Shown here piece after piece: positions 27,176 to 35,948 of a DNA stretch of 64,000 nucleotides (position 1 is its first letter; every line of letters begins with the position of its first letter). The notes beneath the pieces are model-generated. The model saw only the letters and a list, made by a program, of their open reading frames with translations. It had not been told where the DNA came from and did no database searches. A program made the position numbers and the translations under genes. This DNA is from an uncultured Tateyamaria sp. Its GTDB lineage: Bacteria > Pseudomonadota > Alphaproteobacteria > Rhodobacterales > Rhodobacteraceae. The DNA lies in assembly GCF_947488715.1 (NCBI RefSeq), contig NZ_CANLAG010000003.1, positions 124,001 through 188,000 of the forward strand, written 5' to 3'.

Positions 27176-27281
27176 CTGCGTCGTCCTAATTGCGAGCGGC
27201 GGCCCCGCAATGGGAGCCGCCGGTACATGCGATGGACGATACCTGACCCAATGGGGCGGGGGAATGCAAGTGGATTTGCAT

Positions 27282-27330
27282 GGGGGCGCTGCCCCCGGCC
27301 TGCGGCCTCCCCCGAGGTATTTGATGCGAA
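27282..27330. repeat. GC-rich double hairpin, dispersed-repeat-like
   Basis: Between the greA and VOC genes, GGGGGC-GCT-GCCCCC is followed at once by GGCC-TGC-GGCC and then by CCCCCGAGGTATTTGATGCG. Stacked hairpins ending in a TATTTG-containing tail resemble intergenic repeats common in Rhodobacterales genomes. Similar tails (ATATTTGAACAA near 1712, ATATTTGAGGAACAA near 6549) occur elsewhere in this window without the hairpins. It may also act as a terminator for the VOC gene. Confidence 0.45.
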
Positions 27331-27339
27331 AGGAAGGGG

Positions 27340-27723
27340 TCAGTCGTATTGCACCACTTCGTATTCGATGCCGTCATGGTCATGAAAGTAGAACCGTTGG
27401 CCGGGTTCGTAATCGTAGTGTTCGCCCGGTTCGAACCCTGTGGCGACAACCCGGTCGCGCATGGCGGCGATGTCGTCCACAACCACCGCGATGTGGTTGA
27501 GCCCGCCGGTGGTGGTGTAATTGTCCTCGCGCGCGGCGAGGCCACCGTCCTTGGGCACGTAAAGTGCAAGGTAGTGGGTGTCGGTGCCCACATGGACCGA
27601 GTAGCCCACATCGCGCGAGCCACCTGTCCAGCGGACATGCCAGCCAAAGAGGTCGCACATCCAGCGCGCGGTCGCATCAGGGTCGGTGACAGTGTAGTTG
27701 GTGTGTTCGAGGTGTGCGGTCAT
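27340..27723 (-). CDS. Glyoxalase/VOC-family protein
   Basis: A 127-residue single-module vicinal-oxygen-chelate protein. Candidate metal ligands are the N-terminal His in LEHTNYTV, the central [10 protein letters not shown] and the C-terminal DGIEYEVVQ. It is divergent from soxR across a SoxR-operator palindrome, so it is likely induced by redox-cycling compounds and may detoxify one (inference). The ATG at 27723 is chosen because it gives the family N-terminus [12 protein letters not shown]. Confidence 0.88.
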   Translation of the reverse strand: MTAHLEHTNYTVTDPDATARWMCDLFGWHVRWTGGSRDVGYSVHVGTDTHYLALYVPKDGGLAAREDNYTTTGGLNHIAVVVDDIAAMRDRVVATGFEPGEHYDYEPGQRFYFHDHDGIEYEVVQYD

Positions 27724-27760
27724 TGCGCTTTCCTTTTGCTGTGGTCTGGGGGTAGTGTCC

Positions 27761-27782
27761 GACCTCAAGTCAACTTGAGGTC
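27761..27782. promoter_or_regulatory. SoxR operator (soxbox) between VOC gene and soxR
   Basis: GACCTCAAGT at 27761-27770, a two-base centre CA and ACTTGAGGTC at 27773-27782 form a perfect 10+10 palindrome. It matches the known SoxR site CCTCAAGTTAACTTGAGG at all but one central base. For the VOC gene it lies between a minus-strand TTGACC and a weak -10-like GACACT about 19 bases away, the long spacing expected of MerR-family activated promoters. It ends 14 bases before the soxR ATG. Confidence 0.88.
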
Positions 27783-27796
27783 AAGGACTTTTTTGG

Positions 27797-28264
27797 ATGG
27801 GTGTTTCAGAAGGTTTGAGCATTGGCGATATTGCGGCGCGGACGGGCCTCGCGGTGTCTGCGATACGGTATTACGAAGACGAAGGTCTGGTGGCCCCGTG
27901 GCGTAATGCAGGCGGGCGTCGCCGGTTCCAGCGCGCGGACATCCGGCGATTGAGTTTCATCATGGTGGCGCAGCAGTTCGGTTTTACCCTGGCCCAGATC
28001 AGGGTCGAGTTGGACCGGTTGCCCCGGCACCGTGCGCCGACAAAGGCGGATTGGGCGCGCATCAGTGGGACGTTTCGGGATGGGTTGAACGACCGCATCG
28101 CGCGGTTGGAAAAGCTGCGCGATACGTTGGACGGCTGTATCGGCTGCGGGTGTCTGAGCCTTGAGGCATGTGCGCTGTATAACCCGGCGGATCAGGCCCA
28201 TGGATATGGCAAGGGGCCGCGTTATTTGCTGGGGGATGCGCCGGCGGGGCAGGAATCCGTATAA
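27797..28264 (+). CDS. soxR: Redox-sensitive MerR-family activator SoxR
   Basis: A 155-residue MerR-family protein. The helix-turn-helix covers residues 8-30 (SIGDIAARTGLAVSAIRYYE), followed by the dimerisation helix and the SoxR-specific 2Fe-2S motif C-x2-C-x-C-x5-C at Cys114, 117, 119 and 125. Oxidation of this cluster by redox-active compounds turns on the target promoter by DNA distortion. The only visible target is the divergent VOC gene; no soxS is expected in this lineage. Confidence 0.96.
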   Translation: MGVSEGLSIGDIAARTGLAVSAIRYYEDEGLVAPWRNAGGRRRFQRADIRRLSFIMVAQQFGFTLAQIRVELDRLPRHRAPTKADWARISGTFRDGLNDRIARLEKLRDTLDGCIGCGCLSLEACALYNPADQAHGYGKGPRYLLGDAPAGQESV

Positions 28265-28397
28265 CGTGTCGTCGTTTCGTGAATTTTTTCTGGATTTTTT
28301 CACGACAGCAAGGCACGAAGTTGCGCAACGGGCAGCTGTAAGCTAGCGACGGGAAAATTTGCGCGTGTGCGCAGGAGCGAAAAGGGAGCCGCCGGAT

Positions 28398-30047
28398 ATG
28401 GCAGAGATCGAACGCGAAGCGATGGAATATGATGTGGTGATTGTTGGTGCGGGGCCTGCGGGCCTGTCGGCAGCCATTCGCCTCAAGCAGTTGGATGCGG
28501 ATCTGAACGTGGTCGTTCTGGAAAAGGGGTCCGAGGTCGGCGCGCATATCCTGTCGGGGGCTGTTCTGGATCCGTCGGGGTTGGATGCGTTGATCCCGGA
28601 TTGGCAGGAAAAAGGCGCGCCGTTGAACGTGCCGGTCAAGGACGATAGCTTTTACATGCTGGGCGAGGCGGGTCAGATCCGTATTCCCAATTTCCCGATG
28701 CCGCCGCTGATGAACAACCACGGCAACTACATCGTGTCGATGGGCAATGTGTGCCGCTGGATGGCCGAGCAAGCCGAAGAGATGGGCGTCGAGATTTTCC
28801 CCGGCATGGCCTGTTCCGAGCTGGTCTACGGTGACAATGGCGAGGTGAAGGGCGTTGTGGCGGGGGTCTTTGGCCTTGAGGCGGACGGGTCCATTGGTGA
28901 GGGCACCGAGCCGGGCATGGAGTTGCACGGCAAGTACGTGTTCCTGTCCGAGGGTGTGCGTGGGTCGCTGTCGAAGGAAGTGATCGGCAAGTACAACCTG
29001 TCGGCGGGCAAGGAGCCGCAGAAATACGGCCTTGGCATGAAAGAGATCTGGGAGATCGACCCGGCCAAGCACCGCGAAGGGTCTGTCACGCACACGATGG
29101 GCTGGCCTCTGGGGTCCAATGCGGGCGGTGGGTCGTTCATCTATCACCTTGAGAACAATCAGGTTTACGTGGGCTTTGTTGTTCACCTGAACTACAAGAA
29201 CCCGCATCTGTTCCCCTACATGGAATTCCAGCGGTTCAAGCATCACCCGATGGTTGCGGACCTGCTCGAGGGCGGCAAGCGCGTGGCCTATGGCGCGCGT
29301 GCCATTTCCGAAGGCGGATACCAGTCGATGCCCAAGATGGTGGCACCGGGTGTGGCGCTCTTGGGTTGTTCGGTGGGTATGGTCAACGTGCCGCGGATCA
29401 AGGGCAACCACAACGCGATGCTGTCGGGCAAGGCCGCAGCCGAGGCCGCATTCGATGCGATCAAGGCGGAGCGGTCGGGTGACGAGCTGACGGCCTATGA
29501 GGCCGAGGTGCGCACGGGCGCGATTGGTGCAGACCTGAAAAAGGTGCGCAACGTCAAGCCGTTGTGGTCGAAATACGGTCTGGTTGCGTCGCTGGTTGGT
29601 GGCGGTCTGGACATGTGGACCAACACGATGGGCTTTTCACTGTTCGGCACGTTGGGGCATGGCAAGAACGATGCGGATGCCACCGATGCGGCCAGCAAGC
29701 ACACGGCGATCGATTATCCGAAGCCGGATGGCAAGCTGTCCTTTGATCGGCTGACCAACGTCGCCTTTAGCTTTACCAACCACGAAGAAAGCCAGCCTGC
29801 GCACCTACGTCTGACGGATGACACGGTGCCGGTGGGTGTGAACCTGGCCAAATACGCGGGCCCTTCGGCGCGGTATTGTCCAGCGGGCGTGTATGAGTTT
29901 GTCGAGGAAGAGGGCAAGGACACGCGCTTTGTCATCAACTTTCAGAACTGCGTGCACTGCAAGACCTGTGACATCAAGGATCCCAGCCAGAACATCACCT
30001 GGACCACGCCGCAGGGCGGGGATGGGCCGAATTATCCGAACATGTGA
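28398..30047 (+). CDS. Electron transfer flavoprotein-ubiquinone oxidoreductase
   Basis: A 549-residue membrane-associated flavoprotein that moves electrons from ETF, and so from acyl-CoA and dimethylglycine-type dehydrogenases, to ubiquinone. The FAD motif VVIVGAGPAGLSAAIRL is at the N-terminus, and a 4Fe-4S site near the C-terminus is formed by Cys in RYCPAGVYEF and NCVHCKTCDI. The ATG at 28398, after a GGGAG element, gives the normal length; upstream in-frame codons start only at TTG or GTG. It is followed by a strong terminator. Confidence 0.97.
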   Translation: MAEIEREAMEYDVVIVGAGPAGLSAAIRLKQLDADLNVVVLEKGSEVGAHILSGAVLDPSGLDALIPDWQEKGAPLNVPVKDDSFYMLGEAGQIRIPNFPMPPLMNNHGNYIVSMGNVCRWMAEQAEEMGVEIFPGMACSELVYGDNGEVKGVVAGVFGLEADGSIGEGTEPGMELHGKYVFLSEGVRGSLSKEVIGKYNLSAGKEPQKYGLGMKEIWEIDPAKHREGSVTHTMGWPLGSNAGGGSFIYHLENNQVYVGFVVHLNYKNPHLFPYMEFQRFKHHPMVADLLEGGKRVAYGARAISEGGYQSMPKMVAPGVALLGCSVGMVNVPRIKGNHNAMLSGKAAAEAAFDAIKAERSGDELTAYEAEVRTGAIGADLKKVRNVKPLWSKYGLVASLVGGGLDMWTNTMGFSLFGTLGHGKNDADATDAASKHTAIDYPKPDGKLSFDRLTNVAFSFTNHEESQPAHLRLTDDTVPVGVNLAKYAGPSARYCPAGVYEFVEEEGKDTRFVINFQNCVHCKTCDIKDPSQNITWTTPQGGDGPNYPNM

Positions 30048-30071
30048 CCCACGGGCACACTGCAACACGGA

Positions 30072-30098
30072 ACGCCGGGCCATCGTGCCCGGCGTTTT
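30072..30098 (+). terminator. Rho-independent terminator after ETF-QO
   Basis: ACGCCGGGC (30072-30080), a six-base loop and GCCCGGCGT (30087-30095) pair perfectly over nine bases and are followed by TTTTGTCGTTTT. It lies 25 bases after the ETF-QO stop. Confidence 0.8.
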
Positions 30099-30213
30099 GT
30101 CGTTTTGCGCGCCCGTTTGCAGATATGATGACCATTTCGCGAGGCCGCGTTGCACCCTGCGTCAGACGTGTTAGCGTGTGCGGGAAACCACAAATAAAGG
30201 CAGTGTTGTACCC

Positions 30214-31926
30214 GTGATCCGATCGCTTCTCAGCAGCGCCGCATTGGCGGCCCTTGTCACTCTGACCGCGCAGTCCGGTCTGGCGCAATCCATTGCGGGT
30301 CCCTACCTTGCCGGACGTCAGGCCGCGCGCAACAGCGACTTTGAGGCGGCGGCGCGGTATTACACGCAGGCCCTGGCACGCACCCCGGACAGTCCAGGTC
30401 TCATGGAGGCGTCCGTGACCTCGCATCTGGGGATGGGCCGCATTGACCGGGCAGTGCCGATTGCCAAACAGATCGAGACGCGCGGGTTGCGCAGCCAATC
30501 GGCGCATATGGCGGTGATTGCGGACCTGCTGGCGCGTGAGGATTATGACAGCTTTCTTGCGCGGGACGTGGAAACGCTGGGCATTGGGCCGTTGGTCGAT
30601 GGGCTCTTGGTGGCCTGGGCGCGGATCGGTGCCGGAGACGTTGATGGCGGTCTGGCCGGGTTTGACGAGATTGCAGGCGAACGCGGTGTGCGCGGTTTTG
30701 CCATGTATCACAAGGCGATGGCGCTGGCGGGTCTGGGCGATTTCGAGGCGGCGGAGGCGCTGTTTTCCGACGAGGCGGGGCCGTTGCAACAAACGCGTCG
30801 GGGTGCGATGGCGCGCGCCGAGGTGCTGTCGCAACTGGGCCGCAATGACGACGCCATCGCCTCGCTGCGCGCGGCCTTTGGCAACTCCACCGACCCGGAA
30901 CTGAGCGCGATGGTACTGGCGCTGGAGGCGGACGAACGCCTGACATTCACCCACATCACCTCGCCCCGCGATGGTGCGGCCGAGGTGTTCTATTCCCTCG
31001 CGGGCGCACTGCGTCAGGAGGCGGGGCCGGATTACACACTGATCTATGGCCGCGTGGCGCGCCATCTGCGGCCCGATCACGTGGACGCGCTGTTGCTCAA
31101 TGCCGACCTGCTCGAAGAGATGGAGCAGTTTGCCCTCGCCAACGCGGCCTACAAACAGGTGCCGGACGATCACCCGGCCTTTCACGCCGCTGAACTGGGG
31201 CGCGCCGCCGCCTTGCGCCAATCGGGCAAGCCTGATGCGGCGATCGAAGTGCTGGAGCAACTGGCCAAGCGGTTCGGCGATCTGCCGATTGTGCATTCCA
31301 CCCTTGGTGACGTTCTGCGCCAGCAAGACCGTTTCGAAGAAGCGGTCGCTGCCTATGACATCGCCATCGACCTGACCGAAGAAGGCGAGCGCGGTGCGTG
31401 GTTCCTGCATTATGCGCGCGCGATCTCGCTGGAGCGGAGCAAGGACTGGACCCGTGCGGAGGCTGATTTCCGCCGTGCACTGGAGTTGAACCCCGGCCAG
31501 CCGCAGGTGCTGAATTACCTTGGTTACTCGCTGGTGGAAAAGCAGATCAAGCTGGACGAGGCGTTGGGCATGATCGAAGAGGCCGTCGCGGCCAGCCCCG
31601 AGTCGGGCTATATCGTCGACAGTCTGGGCTGGGTTCTTTACCGGTTGGGCCGCTACGAAGAAGCGGTGGGCCACATGGAGCGGGCGGTGGAACTGATGCC
31701 GGTGGATCCTGTGGTGAACGACCATTTGGGCGATGTGTATTGGGCCGTGGGACGCGTGCGCGAGGCACAGTTCCAGTGGATGCGCGCGCTGTCCTTTGTC
31801 GATCCCGAAGACGCGGATGCAGAGGCCGATCCCGACCGGATGCGCCACAAGCTCGAGGTGGGTTTGGACAAGGTGCTGGAAGAAGAAGGCGCGGCACCGT
31901 TGCAGGTGGTAAATGACGACGGTTGA
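30214..31926 (+). CDS. Exported tetratricopeptide-repeat protein
   Basis: A 570-residue protein with a signal peptide (hydrophobic LLSSAALAALVTLTAQSG, cleavage after a likely GLAQ) and TPR repeats over most of its length. The clearest unit is FRRALELNPGQPQVLNYLGY near residue 440, and further TPR units follow to the C-terminus. The start is uncertain: a GTG at 30214 gives the natural signal peptide. It probably organises a periplasmic or envelope protein complex. It overlaps ispE by 14 bases. Confidence 0.85.
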   Translation: MIRSLLSSAALAALVTLTAQSGLAQSIAGPYLAGRQAARNSDFEAAARYYTQALARTPDSPGLMEASVTSHLGMGRIDRAVPIAKQIETRGLRSQSAHMAVIADLLAREDYDSFLARDVETLGIGPLVDGLLVAWARIGAGDVDGGLAGFDEIAGERGVRGFAMYHKAMALAGLGDFEAAEALFSDEAGPLQQTRRGAMARAEVLSQLGRNDDAIASLRAAFGNSTDPELSAMVLALEADERLTFTHITSPRDGAAEVFYSLAGALRQEAGPDYTLIYGRVARHLRPDHVDALLLNADLLEEMEQFALANAAYKQVPDDHPAFHAAELGRAAALRQSGKPDAAIEVLEQLAKRFGDLPIVHSTLGDVLRQQDRFEEAVAAYDIAIDLTEEGERGAWFLHYARAISLERSKDWTRAEADFRRALELNPGQPQVLNYLGYSLVEKQIKLDEALGMIEEAVAASPESGYIVDSLGWVLYRLGRYEEAVGHMERAVELMPVDPVVNDHLGDVYWAVGRVREAQFQWMRALSFVDPEDADAEADPDRMRHKLEVGLDKVLEEEGAAPLQVVNDDG

Positions 31927-32830
31927 GGTCTTTGCCCCGGCCAAGATCAATCTGACATTGCATGTGACCGGGCAACGGGCGGATGGCTATCACCTGCTCG
32001 ACAGTCTGGTGGCCTTTGCGGATATCGGGGACCGTGTGACCCTGCATGCGGACTGGCGCGACAAGGCCTTTGAGGTCACCGGGCCGGAGGCTGCGCCGGA
32101 GCTGGAAAGCGACAGCAACATCATGTGGCATGCGGCCACGAAGTTCTGGACGCCAGACAGGCCGCTCTCGATGCAGTTGGAGAAACACCTGCCGATGGCG
32201 TCGGGCATCGGCGGTGGGTCGGCGGACGCGGCGGCGACCTATCGCGGCTTGCTGAGGCTGCGTGCGGCGGTTGAGGGGCGGGATGTGCCACGTGATCCGA
32301 CCCCGCAGGATGCGCAGGATCTGCTGGAGATCGGGGCCGATGTGCCGATGTGTGTGCTCAGCGACCCGGCCCGTGTGCAGGGCATCGGGGAACAGATCAC
32401 GCCCGTGCCGGACCTGCATGCCTATCCGGTTGTGCTGGTCAATCCGCGCGTACAGGTGTCCACGCCCGCCGTGTTTAAACGGTTGGAGGCAAAAGATAAT
32501 CCGGCGCTGGAGCCATGGCCCGCACCCTTTGATGACCGGGATGCGGCGCTGGCATGGATGCGGACGCAGCGCAACGATTTGCAGGCCGCGGCCATTCAGG
32601 ACTGCCCGCAGATTGGTGATGTTTTGGCGGCGCTGGAACACAGCGGGCCGTGCCAACTGGCCCGGATGTCAGGGTCGGGGGCAACGTGCTTTGGCCTGTT
32701 TGACCGGATGCACATGGCCACGGATGCCGCAGAGGCGATCCGCGCGGCGCACCCCGGTTGGTGGGTGCAGGCAGGGCGTTTGAACGGTGGCAGGCGCGCT
32801 GTGCCTCAGTTGATCCGTTCAACAACGTAG
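31913..32830 (+). CDS. ispE: 4-diphosphocytidyl-2-C-methyl-D-erythritol kinase IspE
   Basis: A 305-residue GHMP-family kinase of the MEP isoprenoid pathway. The N-terminal FAPAKINLTLHV, the ATP-binding PMASGIGGGSADAAAT loop and the C-terminal MSGSGATCFGLF motif are present. It overlaps the TPR gene at its start and the convergent ispB-type gene by 25 bases at its end. Together with the polyprenyl synthase it places two isoprenoid genes side by side. Confidence 0.96.
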   Translation: MTTVEVFAPAKINLTLHVTGQRADGYHLLDSLVAFADIGDRVTLHADWRDKAFEVTGPEAAPELESDSNIMWHAATKFWTPDRPLSMQLEKHLPMASGIGGGSADAAATYRGLLRLRAAVEGRDVPRDPTPQDAQDLLEIGADVPMCVLSDPARVQGIGEQITPVPDLHAYPVVLVNPRVQVSTPAVFKRLEAKDNPALEPWPAPFDDRDAALAWMRTQRNDLQAAAIQDCPQIGDVLAALEHSGPCQLARMSGSGATCFGLFDRMHMATDAAEAIRAAHPGWWVQAGRLNGGRRAVPQLIRSTT

Positions 32831-33804
32831 TCGGCCAGATCCACGAGCATCGTCTTCAGGTCGTGATCGGGCAGGGTGGTCAGCGCCTGTTTGGCTTTGC
32901 TGGCCCAGGCGATTGCGTCATCCTTGGTCGCATCAAGCGCGCCGTGTCTGTGCAAAAGCGCCAGCGCGTGATCGAGGTCGCCGTCGTCCTGTTTGCCCTT
33001 TTCGATGGTGCGTGACCAGAACGCGCGTTCCTCGGCATCGGCCTGTGCCACCGCCTTGATCACCGGCAGGGTCAGTTTGCGTTCGCGGAAATCGTCGCCC
33101 ACGTTCTTGCCTGTGGCCGCGGACATGCCTTGGTAGTCCAAGAGGTCATCGACGATCTGGAACGACACGCCAAGCGCGTCGCCATAATCAAAAAGCGCCT
33201 GCACTGTTGCATCATCCGCGCCCGCGATCACGCCACCAACCTCGGTGGCGGCGGAAAACAGGGCGGCGGTCTTACCGCGCACCACTTGCAGATAGACCGC
33301 CTCGTCGGTGGCCAGATCCTGAGCGGCGGTCATTTGCAGCACTTCGCCCTCTGCAATGGTGGCGGAGGCATCGGACAGGATGCGCAGGACGCGCATGTTG
33401 TCTGTCTCTGTCATCAGCTGGAAACTGCGGGAAAATAGATAGTCCCCCACCAGCACCGATGATTTGTTGTCCCACAAGAGGTTCGCCGTGGGGCGACCCC
33501 GGCGCTGGGCGCTTTCGTCCACCACGTCGTCATGCAGCAGGGTGGCGGTATGAATGAACTCGACCGTCGCGGCGAGATGCACGTGATAGGGGCTGGTGTT
33601 GCCGCACATGTGCGCCGTTGCGAGCGTCAGCATGGGGCGCAAACGCTTGCCGCCCGCCTCGACCAGATGGCGCGTGACCTCGGGGATGCGGGGCGCGTGT
33701 TTGGACGCCATACGGTCCTGAATCAGCTGATTTACAGCCTCCAGATCATCCGCCAGCCATGCCGCCAGACGGTCATGCGGTTTTGCGATGTCAGATGCGT
33801 CCAT
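32806..33804 (-). CDS. ispB: Long-chain polyprenyl diphosphate synthase
   Basis: A 332-residue trans-prenyltransferase that builds the quinone side chain. The first aspartate-rich motif appears as LLHDDVVDES and the second as FQIVDDLLDY; the GGKRLRPML basic region precedes the first. Small residues before the first DD motif suggest a long product such as C50, though chain length is not decidable by eye. The ATG at 33804 gives the family N-terminus; an upstream in-frame start adds 18 unlikely residues. Confidence 0.94.
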   Translation of the reverse strand: MDASDIAKPHDRLAAWLADDLEAVNQLIQDRMASKHAPRIPEVTRHLVEAGGKRLRPMLTLATAHMCGNTSPYHVHLAATVEFIHTATLLHDDVVDESAQRRGRPTANLLWDNKSSVLVGDYLFSRSFQLMTETDNMRVLRILSDASATIAEGEVLQMTAAQDLATDEAVYLQVVRGKTAALFSAATEVGGVIAGADDATVQALFDYGDALGVSFQIVDDLLDYQGMSAATGKNVGDDFRERKLTLPVIKAVAQADAEERAFWSRTIEKGKQDDGDLDHALALLHRHGALDATKDDAIAWASKAKQALTTLPDHDLKTMLVDLADYVVERIN

Positions 33805-33861
33805 ACCTTGCCCCAATGCACCCCCTCGACATTTGCGACGGGATGCCCCTACATCCATGAT

Positions 33862-34077
33862 ATGAAGGAACTTTTGCGCAGCACCGACCCGACGATCATC
33901 GCCTTTGCCACGGCCCTTCTCGAGGGCGAGGATATAGCCTGCTTTCAGATGGACGTAAATATGAGCATCCTCGAAGGTGGCATCGGAATTTTCCCCCGGC
34001 GGCTGATGGTGCGGGCCGACGAATATGACGCAGCTCTGCGGGTGATGCAGGACAATGAGATCGACCTCGGACAGTGA
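33862..34077 (+). CDS. DUF2007-type small protein
   Basis: A 71-residue protein with MKELLRSTDPTIIAFATALL and a later RRLMVRADEYDAAL segment, the ferredoxin-like DUF2007 pattern (a signal-transducing PII-like fold in family models). It is divergent from the polyprenyl synthase (57 bases) and overlaps the methyltransferase by 23 bases, so the two are co-expressed. The role is unknown. Confidence 0.82.
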   Translation: MKELLRSTDPTIIAFATALLEGEDIACFQMDVNMSILEGGIGIFPRRLMVRADEYDAALRVMQDNEIDLGQ

Positions 34078-34798
34078 TCTGACCCACGACGCCTTTCTGG
34101 GCGGACGGCTGCATCTGTGGCAGCCGCGCGCGGGCTATCGCGCGGGCGTCGATCCGGTGTTGCTGGCGGCGAGTATTCCGGCCAAGGCGGGGCAGTCGGT
34201 TCTGGATCTGGGGTGTGGTGTTGGCGCGATTGCGCTGTGTCTGGGCGAGCGGGTGCCTGGGCTGGCGTTGATGGGGGTGGAGCGCCAGAGCGATTACGCG
34301 GCGCTGGCCGCGCGCAATGGCTTGCCCACGCAAACGGCGGACATCACCGCCCTGCCTGCAGACCTGCGGGCGCGCAGTTTTGATCATGTGGTTGCCAACC
34401 CGCCCTATTTTGACCGTACGGCGGGACACAGCGCCACCGATCAGGGCCGCGAGGGCGGACGGGGCCACGACACACCGCTGGCACAGTGGATTGATGTCGC
34501 CGCGCGGCGGTTGCGTCACAAGGGTTTCCTGCACATGATCCACCGGGCCGAGCGGGTGCCGGACATGCTGATCGGGGCGCAGGGTCGCCTTGGATCGCCG
34601 GAAATCTGGCCGATTTCCCCACGGGTCGGAAAACCGGCAGAGCTGGTGATTTTTCGGGCGCGCAAGGATGGGCGGGCGGAATTTCGCCTCCATTCTCCGA
34701 TCATTTTACACGAAGGGGCGCAGCATGAACGGGATGGCGACAGCTATACCCCTGAAATTCAAGCAGTTTTGCGCGACGGTGCTGCTCTGGCGCTTTAA
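34055..34798 (+). CDS. TrmN6-like SAM-dependent methyltransferase
   Basis: A 247-residue class I methyltransferase. The SAM motif VLDLGCGVGAIALCLGERV is followed by the target-amine motif NPPYF, which marks N6-adenine or related methylases and fits the tRNA1(Val) A37 N6-methyltransferase (TrmN6/YfiC) group. Start MRSTSDSDLTHDAFLGGRL overlaps DUF2007. The stop codon contributes to a TTAA-N7-TTAA element. Confidence 0.9.
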   Translation: MRSTSDSDLTHDAFLGGRLHLWQPRAGYRAGVDPVLLAASIPAKAGQSVLDLGCGVGAIALCLGERVPGLALMGVERQSDYAALAARNGLPTQTADITALPADLRARSFDHVVANPPYFDRTAGHSATDQGREGGRGHDTPLAQWIDVAARRLRHKGFLHMIHRAERVPDMLIGAQGRLGSPEIWPISPRVGKPAELVIFRARKDGRAEFRLHSPIILHEGAQHERDGDSYTPEIQAVLRDGAALAL

Positions 34799-34809
34799 TC
34801 TTTCGTTAA
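34795..34809 (+). promoter_or_regulatory. TTAA-N7-TTAA motif (CtrA-type candidate)
   Basis: TTAA at 34795-34798, seven bases, TTAA at 34806-34809. This is the pattern bound by the alphaproteobacterial response regulator CtrA. It lies about 100 bases upstream of the DUF465 gene in a 111-base intergenic gap. Such a short motif can occur by chance. Confidence 0.3.
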
Positions 34810-34909
34810 GGTTGCACTGATTGAGTTGTCCACATGCTGCGCGTGCGGCGTGACTTGGCGCATATCTTGTGCTTGGCTGGACGTGCACTTTGTCAGCAAG
34901 GAGGACTAC

Positions 34910-35074
34910 ATGAGCATCACAGCCCATCTCGAAGAGTTGAAAAAGAAGCACCAGAGCCTGAGCGATCAGGTTGACTTGGCCCAGCGATCCCCCGGCACGG
35001 ATCACGTCGAAGTTGCCGCGATGAAAAAGCAAAAGCTGAAACTGAAAGAAGAGATCACGCGCCTGTCCGGCTGA
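34910..35074 (+). CDS. YdcH-type DUF465 small protein
   Basis: A 54-residue, highly charged helical protein (LEELKKKHQSLSDQVDLAQR, then AAMKKQKLKLKEEI) matching the DUF465/YdcH family. A strong AAGGAGG site precedes the ATG. Its end is four bases from the convergent EamA gene. Function unknown. Confidence 0.88.
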   Translation: MSITAHLEELKKKHQSLSDQVDLAQRSPGTDHVEVAAMKKQKLKLKEEITRLSG

Positions 35075-35078
35075 TGGA

Positions 35079-35948
35079 CTAACCCCGTGACCTAAAGCTC
35101 GCACGTGCGGCCAGAAGCGCACCGGCTGTAATCAGGATTGCGGCCCCGGCCAGCGATACGCTGGGCGCCGCAACGCCAGCCACCACCAGGACCACAGTCG
35201 ACAGCAACGGCGCCGCATAGGATGCGGTGCCGAGAATCTGGATATCGCCGCGTTTGACCCCGATGTCCCACACATAAAACGCAAGGCCCACCGGCCCGAG
35301 GCCCAGGGCAACCGCGCTGGCCCAGCCCAACAGGCCCTGGGGCCAAACCGTTTGCTCGGTCATCAGGTGAAGCGGCACGGACAAAGCCGCGCTGGCGAGG
35401 CAAAACACCGCCACTGACGCCGTCGGCACCGTGCCGAACCGGCGCGATACAACCGAATAGCTCGACCATGTCAGCGCACAGGCCAGCGCTAATGCGTAAC
35501 CAGGCAGGGCGTCTGCCTCGAACCCATTCGCGCCGCCTGTGACGATCAGGGCGGCACCCGCAAACCCGACCACCGCGCCGACCACATGGCCCGCGCGCAG
35601 TTTTTCCCCCGGCAACAGCCCGGACAACAGAACAATCAACAGGGGCCAGAGATAGGCGATCAGGCTGGCCTCGGCGGCGGGGGCGAGGCGCAGCGCGGAA
35701 AAGTAGAGCGCGTGATAGCCAAAAAGCCCAAGCGTCCCAAAGGCATAGACGCGCAACGGCACCGCGCGCAGTTGCGACAGCCCACCGGTGGCGGCGGTCC
35801 AGATCATGCCCAATGTGCCGCCGATCAAAAAGCAAATAGCGTTCAACAGGAACGGGGGCGTGGGCGCGGAACCGACCGTAAACAGGGCCAACGTGCCCCA
35901 GAGGACAACCGCGCCAAATCCGATCCAGGTGGCTGTGCCGCGTGTCAT
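35079..35948 (-). CDS. EamA/DMT-family exporter, aromatic amino acid type
   Basis: A 289-residue inner-membrane transporter with ten hydrophobic segments arranged as two EamA repeats, starting TATWIGFGAVVLWGTLALF. That N-terminus and overall layout resemble the YddG aromatic amino acid exporter. It overlaps the GcvA-like regulator upstream by four bases, and the regulator may control it (inference). Confidence 0.88.
   Translation of the reverse strand: MTRGTATWIGFGAVVLWGTLALFTVGSAPTPPFLLNAICFLIGGTLGMIWTAATGGLSQLRAVPLRVYAFGTLGLFGYHALYFSALRLAPAAEASLIAYLWPLLIVLLSGLLPGEKLRAGHVVGAVVGFAGAALIVTGGANGFEADALPGYALALACALTWSSYSVVSRRFGTVPTASVAVFCLASAALSVPLHLMTEQTVWPQGLLGWASAVALGLGPVGLAFYVWDIGVKRGDIQILGTASYAAPLLSTVVLVVAGVAAPSVSLAGAAILITAGALLAARASFRSRG

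Noticed and set aside
28277-28305. TCGTGAA and TTCACGA arms around T-rich sequence after soxR
   Set aside because: The loop is 15 bases long and the T runs lie inside the loop, so it does not look like a terminator; an operator for ETF-QO is possible but unsupported.
29995-31950. A 651-codon minus-strand open frame opposite the TPR protein
   Set aside because: It is an antisense shadow of a TPR gene with no ribosome-binding site and no recognisable fold.
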